Source of the DNA: Sipunculus nudus
Lineage: Eukaryota; Annelida; Sipuncula; Golfingiida; Sipunculidae
NCBI GenBank assembly: GCA_026874595.1
Contig: CM049306.1
Span: forward strand, 97,829,642 to 97,893,641
Reading direction: 5' to 3'
DNA length: 64,000 bases
Shown one piece after another: positions 22,950 to 36,467 of this stretch. The position numbers and the translations under genes were made by a program. Under the pieces are notes generated by a model. The model saw nothing but the letters and a program-made list of their open reading frames with translations. It was not told the origin of the DNA and did not search any database. Within the stretch, counting starts at the first letter, position 1. Each line of letters begins with the position of its first letter.

Positions 22950-23310
22950 ATTCAGCCGTTCCTAAGGAATCTGGCAGTTTGTGTGTATTTTACGTTATTC
23001 TTGGAATTTATGCCCCGTAACTTGGAGAATATAGGTCACAGTGACCTCATTTCAAGTTTCTGAGGAGAACTTAAATGAACTCTCAGTATGTCAAGTGAGA
23101 AGATTCTAGGTAAAATGGACATGATTTGTGCCCTGTTGTGGTATCAAATTTTCAATTATTCTGGGGGGGGGGGGGGGGGGGGGTTGCTGTGCTAATAAGC
23201 CCCATAGCGCGGAGATTATGGTTAACAGATACCAGAGTTCCAGTGGTTACGATTTGTTAACGGACGACCGCATCTTTAAACGTCTCAAAAATACAGAAAA
23301 ATATACTTTA
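22950..23310. repeat. Family C repeat copy with a 21-G run
   Basis: Contains the family C signature: GAATATAGGTCACAGTGACC, TTCAAGTTTCTGAGGAGA, AATTATTCT then G x21 (23163-23183) and GCCCCATAGC. Related copies lie at 27755-28110, 28110-28260, 43730-44375 and 53735-54208. Confidence 0.65.
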
Positions 23311-23316
23311 AAATAA

Positions 23317-26300
23317 CAAGGCCTATAGCCTAATGCGAACCTGTGCAATGTGATTACACCAGGTATAATGCTTCAATGCTGAACCATTACTTTTCAAGAA
23401 CATGTGTAACATGTATATGAACAATGCAAGTACTAAACACTTAGAACAAGAAACAATTAAACAAACATCACTGCTGCAATTCTGGCATGGGTGCACACAA
23501 CACAAAAACTAGAATATGGGTAGTCAACAAGCGACTACGTGTATCCTCCAAAATCAGAGTAGGAAAGGTGAAGTTAAGCATGAATTGAGTGGCATGGGGA
23601 AATAGAGTGAGGTGTGTTGCATAATAACCTGGATGTCTGCAGCCGAAATGTGTATGTAGGTTGCGCCATCTACCACAGAATCCAGAAAGCAATCCAAGAT
23701 GTATAAACATGCAAAATTGTATGCAGATAAGTCAAACCACTACTGAGATATGACTGATTTTAGCCCACGGCAGACAAACAGATGTGTATAATTAAGAGAT
23801 ATGTGAGATCTATACACATGCAAAATTTCAGGGAGATATGTCAAACCAGTCCTGATATATAAGCCTGAATGTGTGCAGTGTATACATAAATATAGGTGGC
23901 GCCACCTGCCACAAAATCGAGAAAGCTATCCAAGATGTATAAACATGCAAAATTTAAGGCAGATTAGTCACACCACTACTGAGATATGTGATTTTAGCCC
24001 ACGGCAGACAAAAAAAACGGACGTTGTGCAAAAATGGTGGCAGGTGGCACCACAAATTTTGTGTATGATTAAAAGTTATGTGAGATCTATACACATGCAA
24101 AATTTCAGGGGGATATGTCAAACCAGTCCTGAGATATAAGCCTGAATGTCTGAAGCGTATACATAAATGTAGGTGGTGCAACCTGCTAAAAATCCAGAAA
24201 GCTTTCCAAGATGTATAAACATTCAAAATTTTAGGCAGATAAGTCAAACCACTACTGAGATATGAGTGATTTTAGCCCACGGCAGACAAACAGACGGGCG
24301 CTAGGCACAAATGGTGGCAGGTGGCACCACAAATTTTGTGTATGATTAAGAGCTATGTGAGATCTATACACATGCAAAATTTCAGGGGGATATGTCAAAC
24401 CAGTCCTGAGATATAAACCTGAATGTCTGCAGCATATACATATATGTAGGTGGCGCCACCTGCCACAAAATCCAGAAAGCTACCCAAGATGTATAAACCT
24501 GCAAAATTTTAGGCAGATATGTCAAACCACTGCCGAGATATGAATGATTGTATCCCACGGCAAACAAACAGACGCTGTGCAAAAATGTTTGCAGGTGGCG
24601 CACCCGCTTTTGCGTATGATAAAGAGCTATGTGAGATCTATAAACATGCAAAATTTTTGCCCAATCGGTCAAATGGTTCCTGAGATATGAGCTTGGATGT
24701 CTGCAGCGTAAATTTGAATGTAGGTGGCACCACCTGTCATAGAATCAAGAAAGCTGTTAAGGATGTATAAACCTGCAAAATATCAGGTGGATAAGTCAAA
24801 CCACTGCCGAGATATGAGTGATTTTATCCCAAGGCAGATGAACAGATTGACGCTGTGCAAAAATTGTTGCAGGTGGCAACACCAGTTTCGCATATGATAA
24901 AGAGCTACGGGAGATCTATTCACATGCAAAATTTTGGCCCAACTGGTCAAACGGTTCCCGAGATATGAGCTTGGATGTCTGCAGCTTAAACGTGAATGTA
25001 GGTGGCGCCACCTGTCATAAAATCAAGAAAGCTGTCCAGGATGTATACACATGCAAAATTTAAGATGGATAAGTCTAACCAATGCAGAGATATGATTGTT
25101 TTTATTCCAAGGCAGATGAACAGATGGATGCTGTGATAAAATGGTTGCATGTGGCGCCACCACTTTTAGTGTATGTTATAAAGCTTTCCAAGGGCTACAT
25201 GTGTGCAAAATCTTTAGCCTTATCGGTCAAACGGTTCCCGAGATATGTGGGTTTATGTGTGGAAACAGACGCACAAATTGACGCTGGGCAGAGAGGAAAG
25301 GTCAGAGGTCAACCAAAAAAGAGGGCGCAGCAGTTCACATGTGACCGATCATAATTCCGAATTTTAAAAAATTCTGCCCAGTGGTTATGGAGGAGTTCTC
25401 CGGAAACCTATGCGGCGATGGCAGCAGCGTCGGCGTCCGAATGAAAAAATAGTATCCGCAAAACTTGAAGCTGACACCACCAGTCTTATATACAAGGAAG
25501 AGATATATAAATATGCCCAATGTCAGACTGATATGTAAAACCCCTCCTGTGAAATAAGCAGGGAAATACACTTTGCAAAAATTATTGTAGGTGGCGCCAC
25601 CAGTCTTGTACACTATAAAGCTATCCGATATGTATAAACATGCCCAATTTTAGGCTGATGTATCAAATTCCTCTGTAGAAATAAGAAGGCGCATACACTG
25701 CAAAAATCAATGTAGGTGGCACCACCTGTCTTGTAAATGAGAATACCATCAAAGACGCATAGATGGGTCAAAATATCAGTCCAATACATCAAACTTCCCC
25801 AGAGTTTGATGCACTGGGCTGACAAGGCTTAGTCGATAAGGCAGTTGCCCCCGAGTGACCTGTAACAAATTGCTGCCTCAAGCTAGTGCACTGAGTGAAC
25901 TCTTGATCTGCACCTGGCTAGACTGATTGATCTTTTGACCTGTACCTGGCTGCACTGAGTGAACTCTTGACCTGTTGCATAATCTGACACAGTTGGTAGT
26001 CTGCAAACGCTATAAATAGATTTAGGCTGAATTTTGGTGCCAAATATGATGCAGTGATCAGTCTGCCAAAGCTATAAATAGAATACAGCTACTGCACTGA
26101 GTGAACTCTTGACCTATACCTGGCTGCACTTCTTCCAATCCTGGCACTGTGCCAAAACTATTTATAGAGCTGACATCATCTTAGCTAATGGCCAACATCA
26201 AGGCACTGGCAATCTGCCAATGATAAACCAAGTGCTGCCAACTGTACACAAAAGTGGTCCCTACTTGAAATAACTTTGAAATTTATTTTCCCAATACAAA

Positions 26301-27745
26301 ATGCTTTTCAGCTGACTTTTTATAAAAAAAGAAATCAGGAATATATGTAAAATTATTACGCATGCATACTGAATGCAAAATTAAAATACAGATACATCTC
26401 ATTGATGGCAAATTCTTGAATTAAGTTGAGTAGGGATACCAATAATCTATAATCCACGTACAGTTGTCTTTATATAGCCAAAGAGAGCTGAATATCCATA
26501 ATTGTAACATTGCCTGGTATGATGAATAACTTAAATCATATATCTAATTTTTTTAAAAGCTTTTAAAAAAAATTTCTTGTCAATATTAACCAAAGATAAC
26601 CTGAAATCTAAATGTCTAGTGGCATGATGTAATAGAGGCTGATAAACTGGTGCCAGGCTAGATGTAACAGCATAACACAGCTAACATATATGGTAAAATG
26701 ACTCAATTCAATCTCCATAATTCAGCAAAAAATCATTCATGTGAAACCATTAATAACAATTATTTTAAGAATTATTGTAGGGATTATTTTTGTAAAATAT
26801 TTAACAAACTGGCTTCAGTGGCATCAGTCGAAAAACGTTTCGCAGGTTTATAACTCATATAGGAAGGAAGATACAGCAAACTGGATAAGTTCAGCTTCCT
26901 GTAACTCAGCCAAAAAGCACTGAACCAAAACCATTTGAACTAACTTGAATTAACAACATCTGAGGATAATTAATGTGTGAGATTTAAGAATTTGGCCCAG
27001 TGGTTTTTGAGAAGAAGATCTTTGTAGCCACTGAGCTATAATGGGCTGTTATGGCATATGACTAAATGCAGCTTCCCATATATTAGCCAAAAGTCACTGA
27101 AAAGAGACCGTTTGAACAAACTTTAGAAAGCACTACCCTAGGATCATTTCTGTGCGATATTAAACATTTTGGCCATATGGTTTCAGAGAAGACATTTTTT
27201 GTAGCCCTAAGTGTGATACAGACACTGATGACCCCGAACAAAAAAGGCCGATGCAGGTGGCGCCATTAATACCTCAATATCAGATATGACCTATGTGACC
27301 AACATTGGCATAAAATTTGGTGATGATAGCTCCAGCTGTTTCTGATATTTAAATTTTAATACGCTTTTTTGCACAGTTAACACAGTTCAACCTCCTGTAA
27401 CTCGGCCAAAAATCTCCGAACTGGAACCATTCGAACAGACTTGAGAAATATTGTTCCAGGGATCATTTCTGTGAAATATTGGACGATTTGGCTGGACAGT
27501 TTCGTAGAAGAAGATTTTTAAAGCTTTTTTTTAGCTTTTCCCCTATAAAATCTAAGAAAATGCAGTTAGAAAAAAATAAACAAAATCCGATAAAGTTTTT
27601 TGGATGACTGATTATTTGCAAAAAATTTGGTGATGCTAGCTCCTGTCGTATTTGAGATAGCTATGGTTAACGTACAGACGACGCACGAAGCACGACACAC
27701 GACGACGCACGACGGCGCACCATCGCATAAGCTCACATGTCCGCT
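23317..27745 (-). repeat. Right arm (A2) of the large inverted repeat
   Basis: Reverse complement of A1 (2925-7095), from the GCCTAATGCGAACCTGTGCA end (23330) to GCTCACATGTCCGCTAAAAA (27745). It lacks the LINE of A1 and has more core repeats. The two arms enclose the complete STPGR gene in a 16-kb loop. It is non-coding; the several 60-97 residue open frames are shadows of the tandem units. Confidence 0.8.
23509..25470 (-). mobile_element. Pearl/HINE-like element, copy H3 (expanded core array)
   Basis: Same 3' terminus as H1 and H2 (CTAG at 23512-23509, hairpin, GTATCCTCCAAAA) and the same 5' inner motif (GTATCCGCAAAA at 25452), but the outermost 5' inverted arm is missing. The core is a tandem array of about 276-bp units, with GGTGGCGCCACC-type palindromes at 23895, 24172, 24449, 24723 and 25001 and half-step palindromes between them. 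Confidence 0.7.
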
Positions 27746-27754
27746 AAAAAAGAA

Positions 27755-28260
27755 AATCAGGTGGCGCCACAAGTCTGACGGAACTGATAAAACACTCCAT
27801 GATCAATAAGCATGCAATAAAATATTGGTGATCAATGCATTAGTTGTTCATACTGGAGCTTTTGTATCAATTTTTTAGTTATTCTGAGGGGGGGGGGGGG
27901 AACTTCTGAGCCCCATAGCTCGGAGGACATGAATAACAGAGACCTAATTTCAGGTTTCCAAGGAGATTTTTATGGGCCTTCTTGCATGTTAAGTTAGAAA
28001 ATTCCAGGTGGAGTGGTTACGATTTTAAGTCCTGTTAACGGATGACCGCATCTTAAAAGGTCTCAAAAATAGAGAAAAATATGCGTAAAAATTCGAAAAA
28101 AAATTCCCGGCGGGGCCACTAGTCTTCAATCAATATACATGCAAAGATTCATGGTGATCAATGCATTAGATATTCAGATACTGGAGCTTTTGTATCATAT
28201 TTTAAATGATTCGCGGCGGGGGGGCGGGGGGGGGGGGGGGGGGGGACCGAGTCCCATAGC
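27755..28260. repeat. Two tandem family C copies with G runs
   Basis: Two successive copies share GGTGATCAATGCATTAG and CTGGAGCTTTTGTATCA, then a G run (27889-27900; 28218-28245), then CCCATAGC. The 154-residue open frame at 28139-28603 reads through this G run as poly-Gly and is not a gene. Confidence 0.65.
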
Positions 28261-28378
28261 TAGGAGCTCGCTTCATATCATGTTTTTATTTTATATCCTG
28301 CCGTCACCCAGGGCCGGTAGTACCTGCAGGTCTGGGTGTGTAATCAACCCAATTGCTGGGCAAAAAGCTGGCGACATG

Positions 28379-28926
28379 TACCAGCGTTTATCGCATTGCG
28401 TTTATCGCATCCGTTGGTCAAATGCGATGAACCGACAGAAACCATGCGGCAACAGTGAACACGATGTTAAATTGGCGTTGGATAGGACCCCCTCCCCAGA
28501 GCAACTGTCCTGGCGCCCGTGCCTAACGCTTAATTTGGTTTCTACTTTGAATGTAACTTTTTATTGCACAGAAGGTATTGTTGCAATTTTTCGGCGAGTG
28601 TAATACAGACATAGGGAAGATTCCTTACAGTAATACCCCTTAAATGAACTTGAAAACTCATATTGACTTTGTGAACGCACTTGTCATAATGGAAGTAAGG
28701 ACTTCCCCGATTACACGTCATAAAGTGGAATCTCCTATGCGTTTACCGGTTGCGTTCTCCGCAAAAATAGAGCAATGTTCAATATCTGGGACCAACGGAT
28801 CCGTTGAACGCAGCTCATAATCGTTGCCGGCGGAATGTGTCATGTTCAACAGAAATTATACCGTCCGGTATTGTTTAGACGGATGCGATGATCGGATGCT
28901 TTAACTGGACGCGATAAACGCTGCTA
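28379..28926. mobile_element. TIR element D1
   Basis: The terminal repeat TACCAGCGTTTATCGC at 28379 is inverted as GCGATAAACGCTGCTA at 28911-28926 (15 of 16 match). The body includes TTGTTGCAATTTTTCGG and TTCCTTACAGTAATACCC, shared with D2. It is non-coding. Confidence 0.6.
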
Positions 28927-28952
28927 TCTCACCCGCTTGGGCTGGTGACACA

Positions 28953-30037
28953 TACCAGCGTTTATCGCATTGCGTTTATCGCATCCGTTGGGCAAATGCG
29001 ATGAACGGAGGGCAACCATGCGGCAACACATACACATACAACTGTTAAACAGGTGATGAAACGTCATTTTGTCCTTACGATGAAGATTTATGCCAGTAAA
29101 CCTAAATGATATTTCAGTAAAAATATAACATATAATTATATTTTTAATTAAATTAATATGTCCTGGTGCCCGTGTATTAAGCTACAGTCCCACTTTTTAA
29201 GCAGGCAGTACTACGGATAGGCAAGGATTACCACGGATCACCCCGGATCGGTCCGGGGTGTTTTGTGGCAGAAATTTTCCTGGTAGAGCCCCGGATTATC
29301 ACGGAAGAGCTACGTCTCATCACGGTCCGCCAAGGATGCGCTACGGATTCCTGTTTTTCACAGCTCCGACGGGGCACTGCCGTGGAAGTCCTGGGCTCTG
29401 CCGTATTGGTCCGTCGCTCTGCCGGGTAGTTTCCATTGTCCCGGACCTCCAAGGATCGTCACGGCAGTGCCCCGGGCTTTCACGGCAGATGCACGGACAC
29501 CCACGGCAAAGCCCCGTCAGAGCTACGGATGAGCCCCGGATTACATTCCGCCTCGGATCACCACGAATCGCCCCGGCAGTTTTTGACATCCAAAAACTGC
29601 CGGCTCGTCCTACCGGACCGTCCCGGGAGCGCCACTGCCGTAGCTCTGCCGGATCCTCTATGGGACTTATACTTTACGCTTAGTTTTGTTTCAACTTTAA
29701 ATTTCACCTTTTCTTGCATCAAAGGCATTGTTGCAATTTTTCGGTGATATAGTAATATTCGTGTTGAGTGTTATAGACACGGGGTGCTTCCTTACAGTAA
29801 TACCCTTCAATGAACGTTCAAACTCGTATTTTGATCATGTGAAAGAGGACTTCCCAAATTTTACGTCATAAAATGAATTTCTTATGCTTCACCGCAAAAT
29901 CGAGCAGTGTTCAATATCTGCGATCAACGGATCCGTTGAAAGGCTGTTAATCGTTGCCGGAGGTATGTCATGTTCAACTGAAATTATAGTGTCCAATATT
30001 GTTAAGACGGGTGCGATGTCCTGATGCGATAACCTGT
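28953..30037. mobile_element. TIR element D2, interrupted by a GC-rich insert
   Basis: Begins with the same TACCAGCGTTTATCGC and about 75 bp identical to D1, and ends at the cognate GATGCGATAACCTGTA near 30037. It is colinear with D1 except for an extra block at about 29175-29670. Confidence 0.55.
29175..29670. repeat. GC-rich, internally repetitive insert in D2
   Basis: About 0.5 kb of CCACGGATYACC, CACGGCAGTGCCCCGG, AGAGCTACGGAT and related words, far richer in GC and CpG than its flanks. It is bounded by an inverted pair AGTCCCA (29186) and TGGGACT (29660). Open frames occur in several frames on both strands because the words avoid stops; none matches a known family. Confidence 0.5.
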
Positions 30038-31376
30038 ACTCTTATCCTGTGCTTGCCTTGATGAAAGGAAGGGAATTGCACACCGGGGAATCAAACTCAT
30101 TTCAGTTATGAACCCATAACAAAGCTTCGTGCAACTTTTTTCCAGAATGAAGAAAGAATTACAGGTATAGCACCACTTGTGAAACGGATTTAGCTATCAA
30201 TGAAGGGTGAACGTGGGCATATTAAAAACCAGGATGGTTCGAGACATACCAGAACTGGTAGATTGGAATGATCCATTTAAAGTAAATACGGACCTCCATT
30301 CCCGAAAAATCTTATCTTTCGTTTGAATGTCACATGACCAGGCTCAAATACATTTCTTGCTCTGGTCCATATCTATATGCAATTGAAAAATGGGAATCAG
30401 ATTGTTTTTGTATTCCTCTCGTCCTTTTTCAGGTCTGAAATCGCGTCAATATACTTTATTATCGTTATATAAACCTTGAGAAACCATATATATCATGTTA
30501 ATAGGGATTAAAGCGCCTGTGCTGCGGCCAAAGACATGGTACCCCCGTCTGGTGACATAATTAGGAATAAGGATATCTCATTCGACTAGTGTTTCCTTGT
30601 TTTACTTTACTTAACCTTTCAATCTCAATCCATGAAGTCGATGCTCAGAAATGTTATCCATGCAAGTATGTAGCATAGTTCATCTGTCCGGTCGGCGTGA
30701 TGAGTGACCATGACCGTGTCGAAAATTTGTGAAAGGAAATTAAACATAACATCACGAGAACACGTGAATTCAAATTATAAACGGCTTTGCCAGACGTGGC
30801 GGGAAATCCCGCGTGGTCATTTTGGTGTCACAGCTACAGGTCCTTTATTGTCATGGACAAACATCTCGTTTATCACTACTTCAAACTAGATTTCTTTCAA
30901 GTTTTCTTCGAGACATGAATAGGCCTCCGCCTCCCCCCCCCCCCCCCCGGGAGCTAGATAACACAGGAAACCCAAAGCGTGTATACTTTGTGTACCTAAT
31001 CTTTTCCCCATCAAGGATAAGGTTCACATAATTGATCGTGATTTAAGAAATATGTTATCAATAACTTGAACACATAGGCTGGAACTATCATCTGTGGAAA
31101 CTGACGCCACGGACCTGGACAAAAGTACCAAGATCTCAATCATTTTTTAAATCATATGATTTTACGGTTTCTCGTTTGTTTTTTGCACTAACCCCTGTGC
31201 TCTTTCCTGAACCTTAGCCACCAAGACCTATATTGTACATTCGATACTAGCATATTCGATTGTACATGGGTCATAATAAGTTTCGCCGCTGAAGGAGGCT
31301 ACCATTCGCTTCTTTTACGAGAAATCCTGGATACCTTCGTCAAATCCACGACGGTTTTCGGGGATGTTTAACTGTA
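30038..31376. other. No gene recognised
   Basis: Mixed-composition intergenic DNA with one C run (30932-30948). The 61- and 72-residue frames have no domain or codon pattern that I trust. Confidence 0.4.
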
Positions 31377-33993
31377 AACAAGGGACCCATGGGTCACGGC
31401 GCTCAGCTGTTATATATGATAAAAAATATGATTTGGGAATGAGGCACATGCTGGTTTTGTGTGGTAATAAATATAACCTTTATTATTAGTTTTTGGTGTT
31501 TAGCTTATGTATGATTTTGATAGCATCTTTGGAGACAGGGAAGAGGATTTTCATTTATTTTATTAACAAATGGAGTGCTATTGTCACACAGATTTTGACT
31601 TGGCCATATAACTTATAAGCAGCACATATAATAAAAGAGTAACTATTTATTAAAATTTAATAACAAATATTTTGCCAATATAATTTTTATTTTAAAATAA
31701 TAAGAAAATCATGATTTTTTAAAATAAAATATAACTGAAATGATTATTGAAATAATATTATAGAATATATTCATGAATGCATTCATGAATACATTTTGAA
31801 AGTATCAGCACTGGTATTCAAATACTTTCATTTTTACCTGAATTCCCATTCTTATGCAATAAAATTTTTTAATGCAGTACATATTCATATTCGTATTCAA
31901 ATACATTTGCAAAGCATTCGCACCATGTCTAGTATTTATTCAGTTTTAGCCAAACAATGATGTTGGGAATCCAGAATAAACAAAATTCACAAATTTAAAT
32001 AATTATCACAAGTACCTGGTTTTATGGCGTTTATATTAAAAAATATATGTAATATATTCACTTTGGACTTCTTTCACATCAATCTACACACTAGACAGTA
32101 GGAATCTAGATTAATATTATCAACTGCATCTTTGTCCATCATTAATTTCCTTCATATGATCCCTAATGATTAGTAATGAAATATATGATTTATTTTTTTA
32201 TCATTAAAATTTAACTGAAAATACCATAGGTGACTGCATGGTGTTATTTGGAATAACACGGACATTGAAATTTTATACATCCATGCAAGATTCTTACATC
32301 ATCAATAACTGCAAGTTAATTTTCTGTTACTCATCAGCTAACAAATTCTCTTTCTATTAATTTTTCTTTAATTTGTTATTTAAACCCAATAAAAATTATT
32401 AATTCATTTATTGTTATGTTGTTTTTCAAAACAACTTCTAGATGAGTTGGGTTGGACACCTGGACCAACTGTGGCTGGGCATTAGCTGCCTGGCTGCCCC
32501 AGTGTATGAATCACCTCAAGCGTGCATAATCTGATGAAAGGTCAACAAGGTCAACATACAGGTGACTGAAGAGGGGCTGGATTGAGCCTGGGTCTGACAT
32601 GGTCTCATAAAAACATTAATAAAAGCTACAATATTTGGCCAATTTCTGTCAGCTTTCTAAACTACAAAGATGAAATCCTTATGTGTGCATGATATGAAAA
32701 TTATATCAACAGTGCTCTCAGGAAACAAACGTGCCATGGTCAAAGTTGGGCAAAATTTAAGGTACTAATTTTATATTTATACTAATAACTTATTGAATTT
32801 GAAAAATTCAGAATTAATTTTGGGTATTCAATTGAATCTTGATTAAATAATGTTACATCCCTGACAAAAAATCTCTAGCTTCAGCAATCCTCTTGTTAAG
32901 GGAGTAAATATATTTCTTGATTTTTTAAAAAGTGCATTATGTTTGGGCCCATAACTGAAAACAATTACGCAATACTGACATTTCTGGCATGTGCATAGCA
33001 AATGTATAGAAAAATATGTGTATTATATATGATCAAAGTCAGATCAGTGGTTTTGATATTAGGCAGTCTTACAGTGTAACAATGGGTTTTTAATGGAAAA
33101 AATGAAGTTTTTCATTAATATCTCAAAGGAATTAAGTCCTAGTAATCAAATTCTTGGCATGGTAGGGGATTTTGGAGACATCTAACTGTATGCCAAATTT
33201 AAGGAACTTAGAGCTGAAGCTGGGGAGCTGAGCTCTAGCAAACTGCATAACACTAGCTTGATGTAAACAATTTGTGACATGGTGCTTGAAAACTTGAATA
33301 AAATCTACAGTTTTTGATGAACTGGTTTCAAATTTTTGGTGTTAACAGTTGAAATGGTAAAAAATCATGCTTTGAAAATTAAATCCACAGCAGTTACAGG
33401 AAAAAAACGTGCCATGGTCAAACTTTGGCAAAATTTAAGGTACCAATTTTATGTTTTTGCCAATATTTAAATAAATTTAACAGATTTTGATCTAATTTTT
33501 GGTATACAATTAAATTTGATTAATTAAAGTTGTATTACTGAAAAAAAGTTCCTACCTTTAACACTTTTGGTCTTAAGTGACCAAATATCTTTCCTGATTT
33601 TTTTTACAAAGTCCATTATGTTTGGGCCCATAACTTTTTTTAAATTAAATAATACCGACTTAATTTCTGGCATGTACATAGGAACTATATAGAGGAATAT
33701 TTTTTGGTAAATATGAAGAAAACCAGATCAGCGATTTTGAAATTAGGCAGTCCTGAAGTGTGACAGTAGATTTCTAATAAAAAATTGAGGTTTTTCCTTA
33801 TTATCTCGAAGGAAGTCCTATTGACCCTATTTTTGGCATGGAAGGAGATTTATGGGACATCTTACTGTATGCCAAATTCAGATTCGTAGGTCCATTGGTG
33901 TCGAAATGTGCCAGTCTTACGGACGGACATCCGGACGGACAACTGACAATGGACCACGAGTATAGCTCGGATGACTTACAGTAAGCCGCGCTG
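31377..33993 (+). mobile_element. Family B repeat copy 1 (2.6 kb)
   Basis: Starts AACAAGGGACCCATGGGTCA and ends in GACGGACATCCGGACGGACA, then TATAGCTCGGATGACTTACA. It is colinear with 45511-49210 at high identity. The interior holds two related units about 676 bp apart (AACGTGCCATGGTCAAAG at about 32739 and AACGTGCCATGGTCAAAC at about 33405). No reverse transcriptase or transposase is visible, so it appears non-autonomous. The ends are a bivalve-type repeat by recollection, not by search. Confidence 0.65.
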
Positions 33994-34999
33994 AAAATGG
34001 TACAAGTGCAATGGAATTCAAGTGCGAGGAATTACGGCAGAGAACGATACTAACAAAGACAATGATGGGCAATGATTATATTATTATAGGTGCAAAAAGA
34101 TGACGGGGAAAGGGTTATGCAGATGAGTATTTTATGGCACAGTATTCTGCACTCAATTTTGGACAAGAAAACAAAATAAAACAAGCTTCTGTTTTTTATT
34201 ATGTACATATATATGTATATGTAATAATATATATATAACATAACTTATGTATATATAAGTTCACACTCAACAATAAATAAACTATACGCTGTACAATAAT
34301 ATATATATATATATATATAATATATATATATAATGTGTGTTGTGAAAACGACAATTGACATCAGACAAGTATAATACACACATACATTTCACAGTGGCTC
34401 AGGGCCTATTGTAGTTATCAATGGAAAATGTGACCCCCGAGCCCAGGTGAATTTTACATCAGTGATCAGTGCTCCTGCTTTATATCACACAGTCGTTGTC
34501 CTGACTATATAAGGTGATTACAAATACAAACAATATCTAAACAGGTGAAACCAACTTATCTCAAATTTGTGAATGCAGTTTTTCATTGCTGTGTATACAT
34601 AAAAGCAGCAAACAAGTCAACAGTAAACAAATTTCACGGAGTGCAAAAGAACATTAAATGAACTGAAAGCACAGGGATACATTATTCTACAAAGTTTTAC
34701 GAGAAAAAATTGTTTCAACTTTCCACCTCCTCTAACCATTCAGCTCAAAACATATCCCATCACGCTTTGTGCAAAGAACATATCCCAACATGCTTTGTGC
34801 TCAAGAGTATCCGACCATACATAAACCAAGCATTATGCAGTTAGTGTAGGTCAGATAAAACTATCCTTGGACAACTGAAAACATGCACAAACATTTGTTT
34901 TAAATTGAATTGTCTGGTCACATATAATTTCAATAAAACATGGGTTGATTCCTTTCATGAAAAAAGCCAAAGGTTTTTCCAGGGGGGGGGGGGGGGTCT
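33994..34999. other. Intergenic, possible distal 3' end of ARIH2
   Basis: AT-rich, with an (AT)n run at about 34300-34333. On the - strand an AATAAA equivalent (TTTATT, 34195-34200) could end a long ARIH2 3' UTR, as could ATTAAA equivalents near 35787-35792. Neither is supported beyond the motif. Confidence 0.3.
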
Positions 35000-35425
35000 C
35001 TGATTGTATGACTTTTGACATGCTAGTAATATGTTGTGTTTGTATGATGTTGTGCATTCTCTTAGCTAGAAAATACATCATGTCTCTGTTTTACGACTTT
35101 TGACATACTAGTAACACGTTCTGTTTGCATGATGTTGTGCATCCTCTTAGCTAGAAAATACATCATGTCTCTGTTTTACGACTTTTGACATACTAGTAAC
35201 ATGATTGTTTGCATGATGTTGTGCATCCTCTTAGGTAGAAAATACATCATGTCTCTGTTTTACGACTTTTGACATGCTAGTAACATGTTCTGTTTGCATG
35301 ATGTTGTGCATCCTCTTAGCTAGAAAATACATCATGTCTCTGTTTCACGACTTTTGACATGCTAGTAACATGTTCTGTTTGCATGATGTTGTGTATCCTC
35401 TCAGCTAGAACATACATGACTCAAT
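35000..35425. repeat. 85-bp tandem array, about 5 copies
   Basis: Units with TACGACTTTTGACATRCTAG, GCATGATGTTGTGCATCC and TGTCTCTGTTTTACG; TGTCTCTG recurs at 35081, 35166, 35250 and 35335 (period 84-85). The array is directly downstream (3') of ARIH2. Confidence 0.9.
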
Positions 35426-36467
35426 ATGGCACAATAATGTATCCAACATTCTGCTCTAAAACTATTTATGGTGATAAGTTTGTATTTGATATTCAAGATA
35501 TATATTATATTTTAAACTAATAACACAGTTCACATCAATTATTCATATGTCTAATTTTCATCAATAAGATCAAAAACATGCTTTGTTATGTTTACATTTT
35601 AAGTTGTTGCTCAGCAACTTCTTCCCCTCTACCAGCTCTGGAGAGCACATATCATAACTGATAAAACTTACAATTTTACGATATGGTGAATGTCCTTTGC
35701 ATAAAGTTTCTTAACATTCACTGAAAGTATTAAAATTTGTTCACACCTGTCCCAGATTCATAAACCAACTTAGTGCACAAGAATCTTTTAATTTGCATGG
35801 AAAATTACATAACCATACCCATCCAAGTGACACTTGGGACACACATTTCTTTCAGCATTAACTTTTTTTAATGGCTCAATCACCACTGTCTAGGTTGCAT
35901 CCAAGCTCTGAATATGTTCTATATCTCCTTCTCCTGTCATGTGCGGATGTGCAGGTAAAACATAAATATTAATGTATGCAAATATTCTCCCAAATTAAAT
36001 TATCAGTTGCATCTTAACTATCTCTGAAGTGAACCTAACAACCTAAAATTTCTAAAGGCTGAACTGCGCTGGATATCATAAAACTGATACTATCAGCACA
36101 TCCAATTAAAAATTTGGATTCTCATATATTACAGCCCACTACCTTGAGCTACTCTGACTGTACAACTACAGATTTCACCATAACATTAAAACAAACCAAC
36201 TGAGGTCTAACGGTCCAATGAACCTATTTTGATAGGAGAGTTAATTGCATCATGAAAGAGTTTGCCTCTAGATTGCCTCTAGTATTCAAACTGACCAGGC
36301 TGGTTTAGGTGAACGTATGCCAAAACTTCAAAAGGTGAAAGAAAATTGTGGATTGTGTTGGTCTTGGGTTGATCATCATACACAGGTGACATACAGATAT
36401 GATGTAACAGGGTCAGGAGCTGAGCATTATCAGTTGATGTAATAGACGGTGTGTCTGTCTGCTGCGA

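Noticed and set aside
23954-24672. Several 88-97 residue frames on both strands
   Set aside because: They are shadows of the 276-bp tandem core units, repeating with the same period.
28139-28603. 154-residue open frame, the longest in the window
   Set aside because: It crosses a G run (poly-Gly) and repeat DNA of families C and D; no domain and no sensible codon pattern.
29228-29747. Overlapping open frames on both strands, up to 141 residues
   Set aside because: All arise from the GC-rich CACGG/CCCCGG word repeat, which avoids stops in several frames at once.
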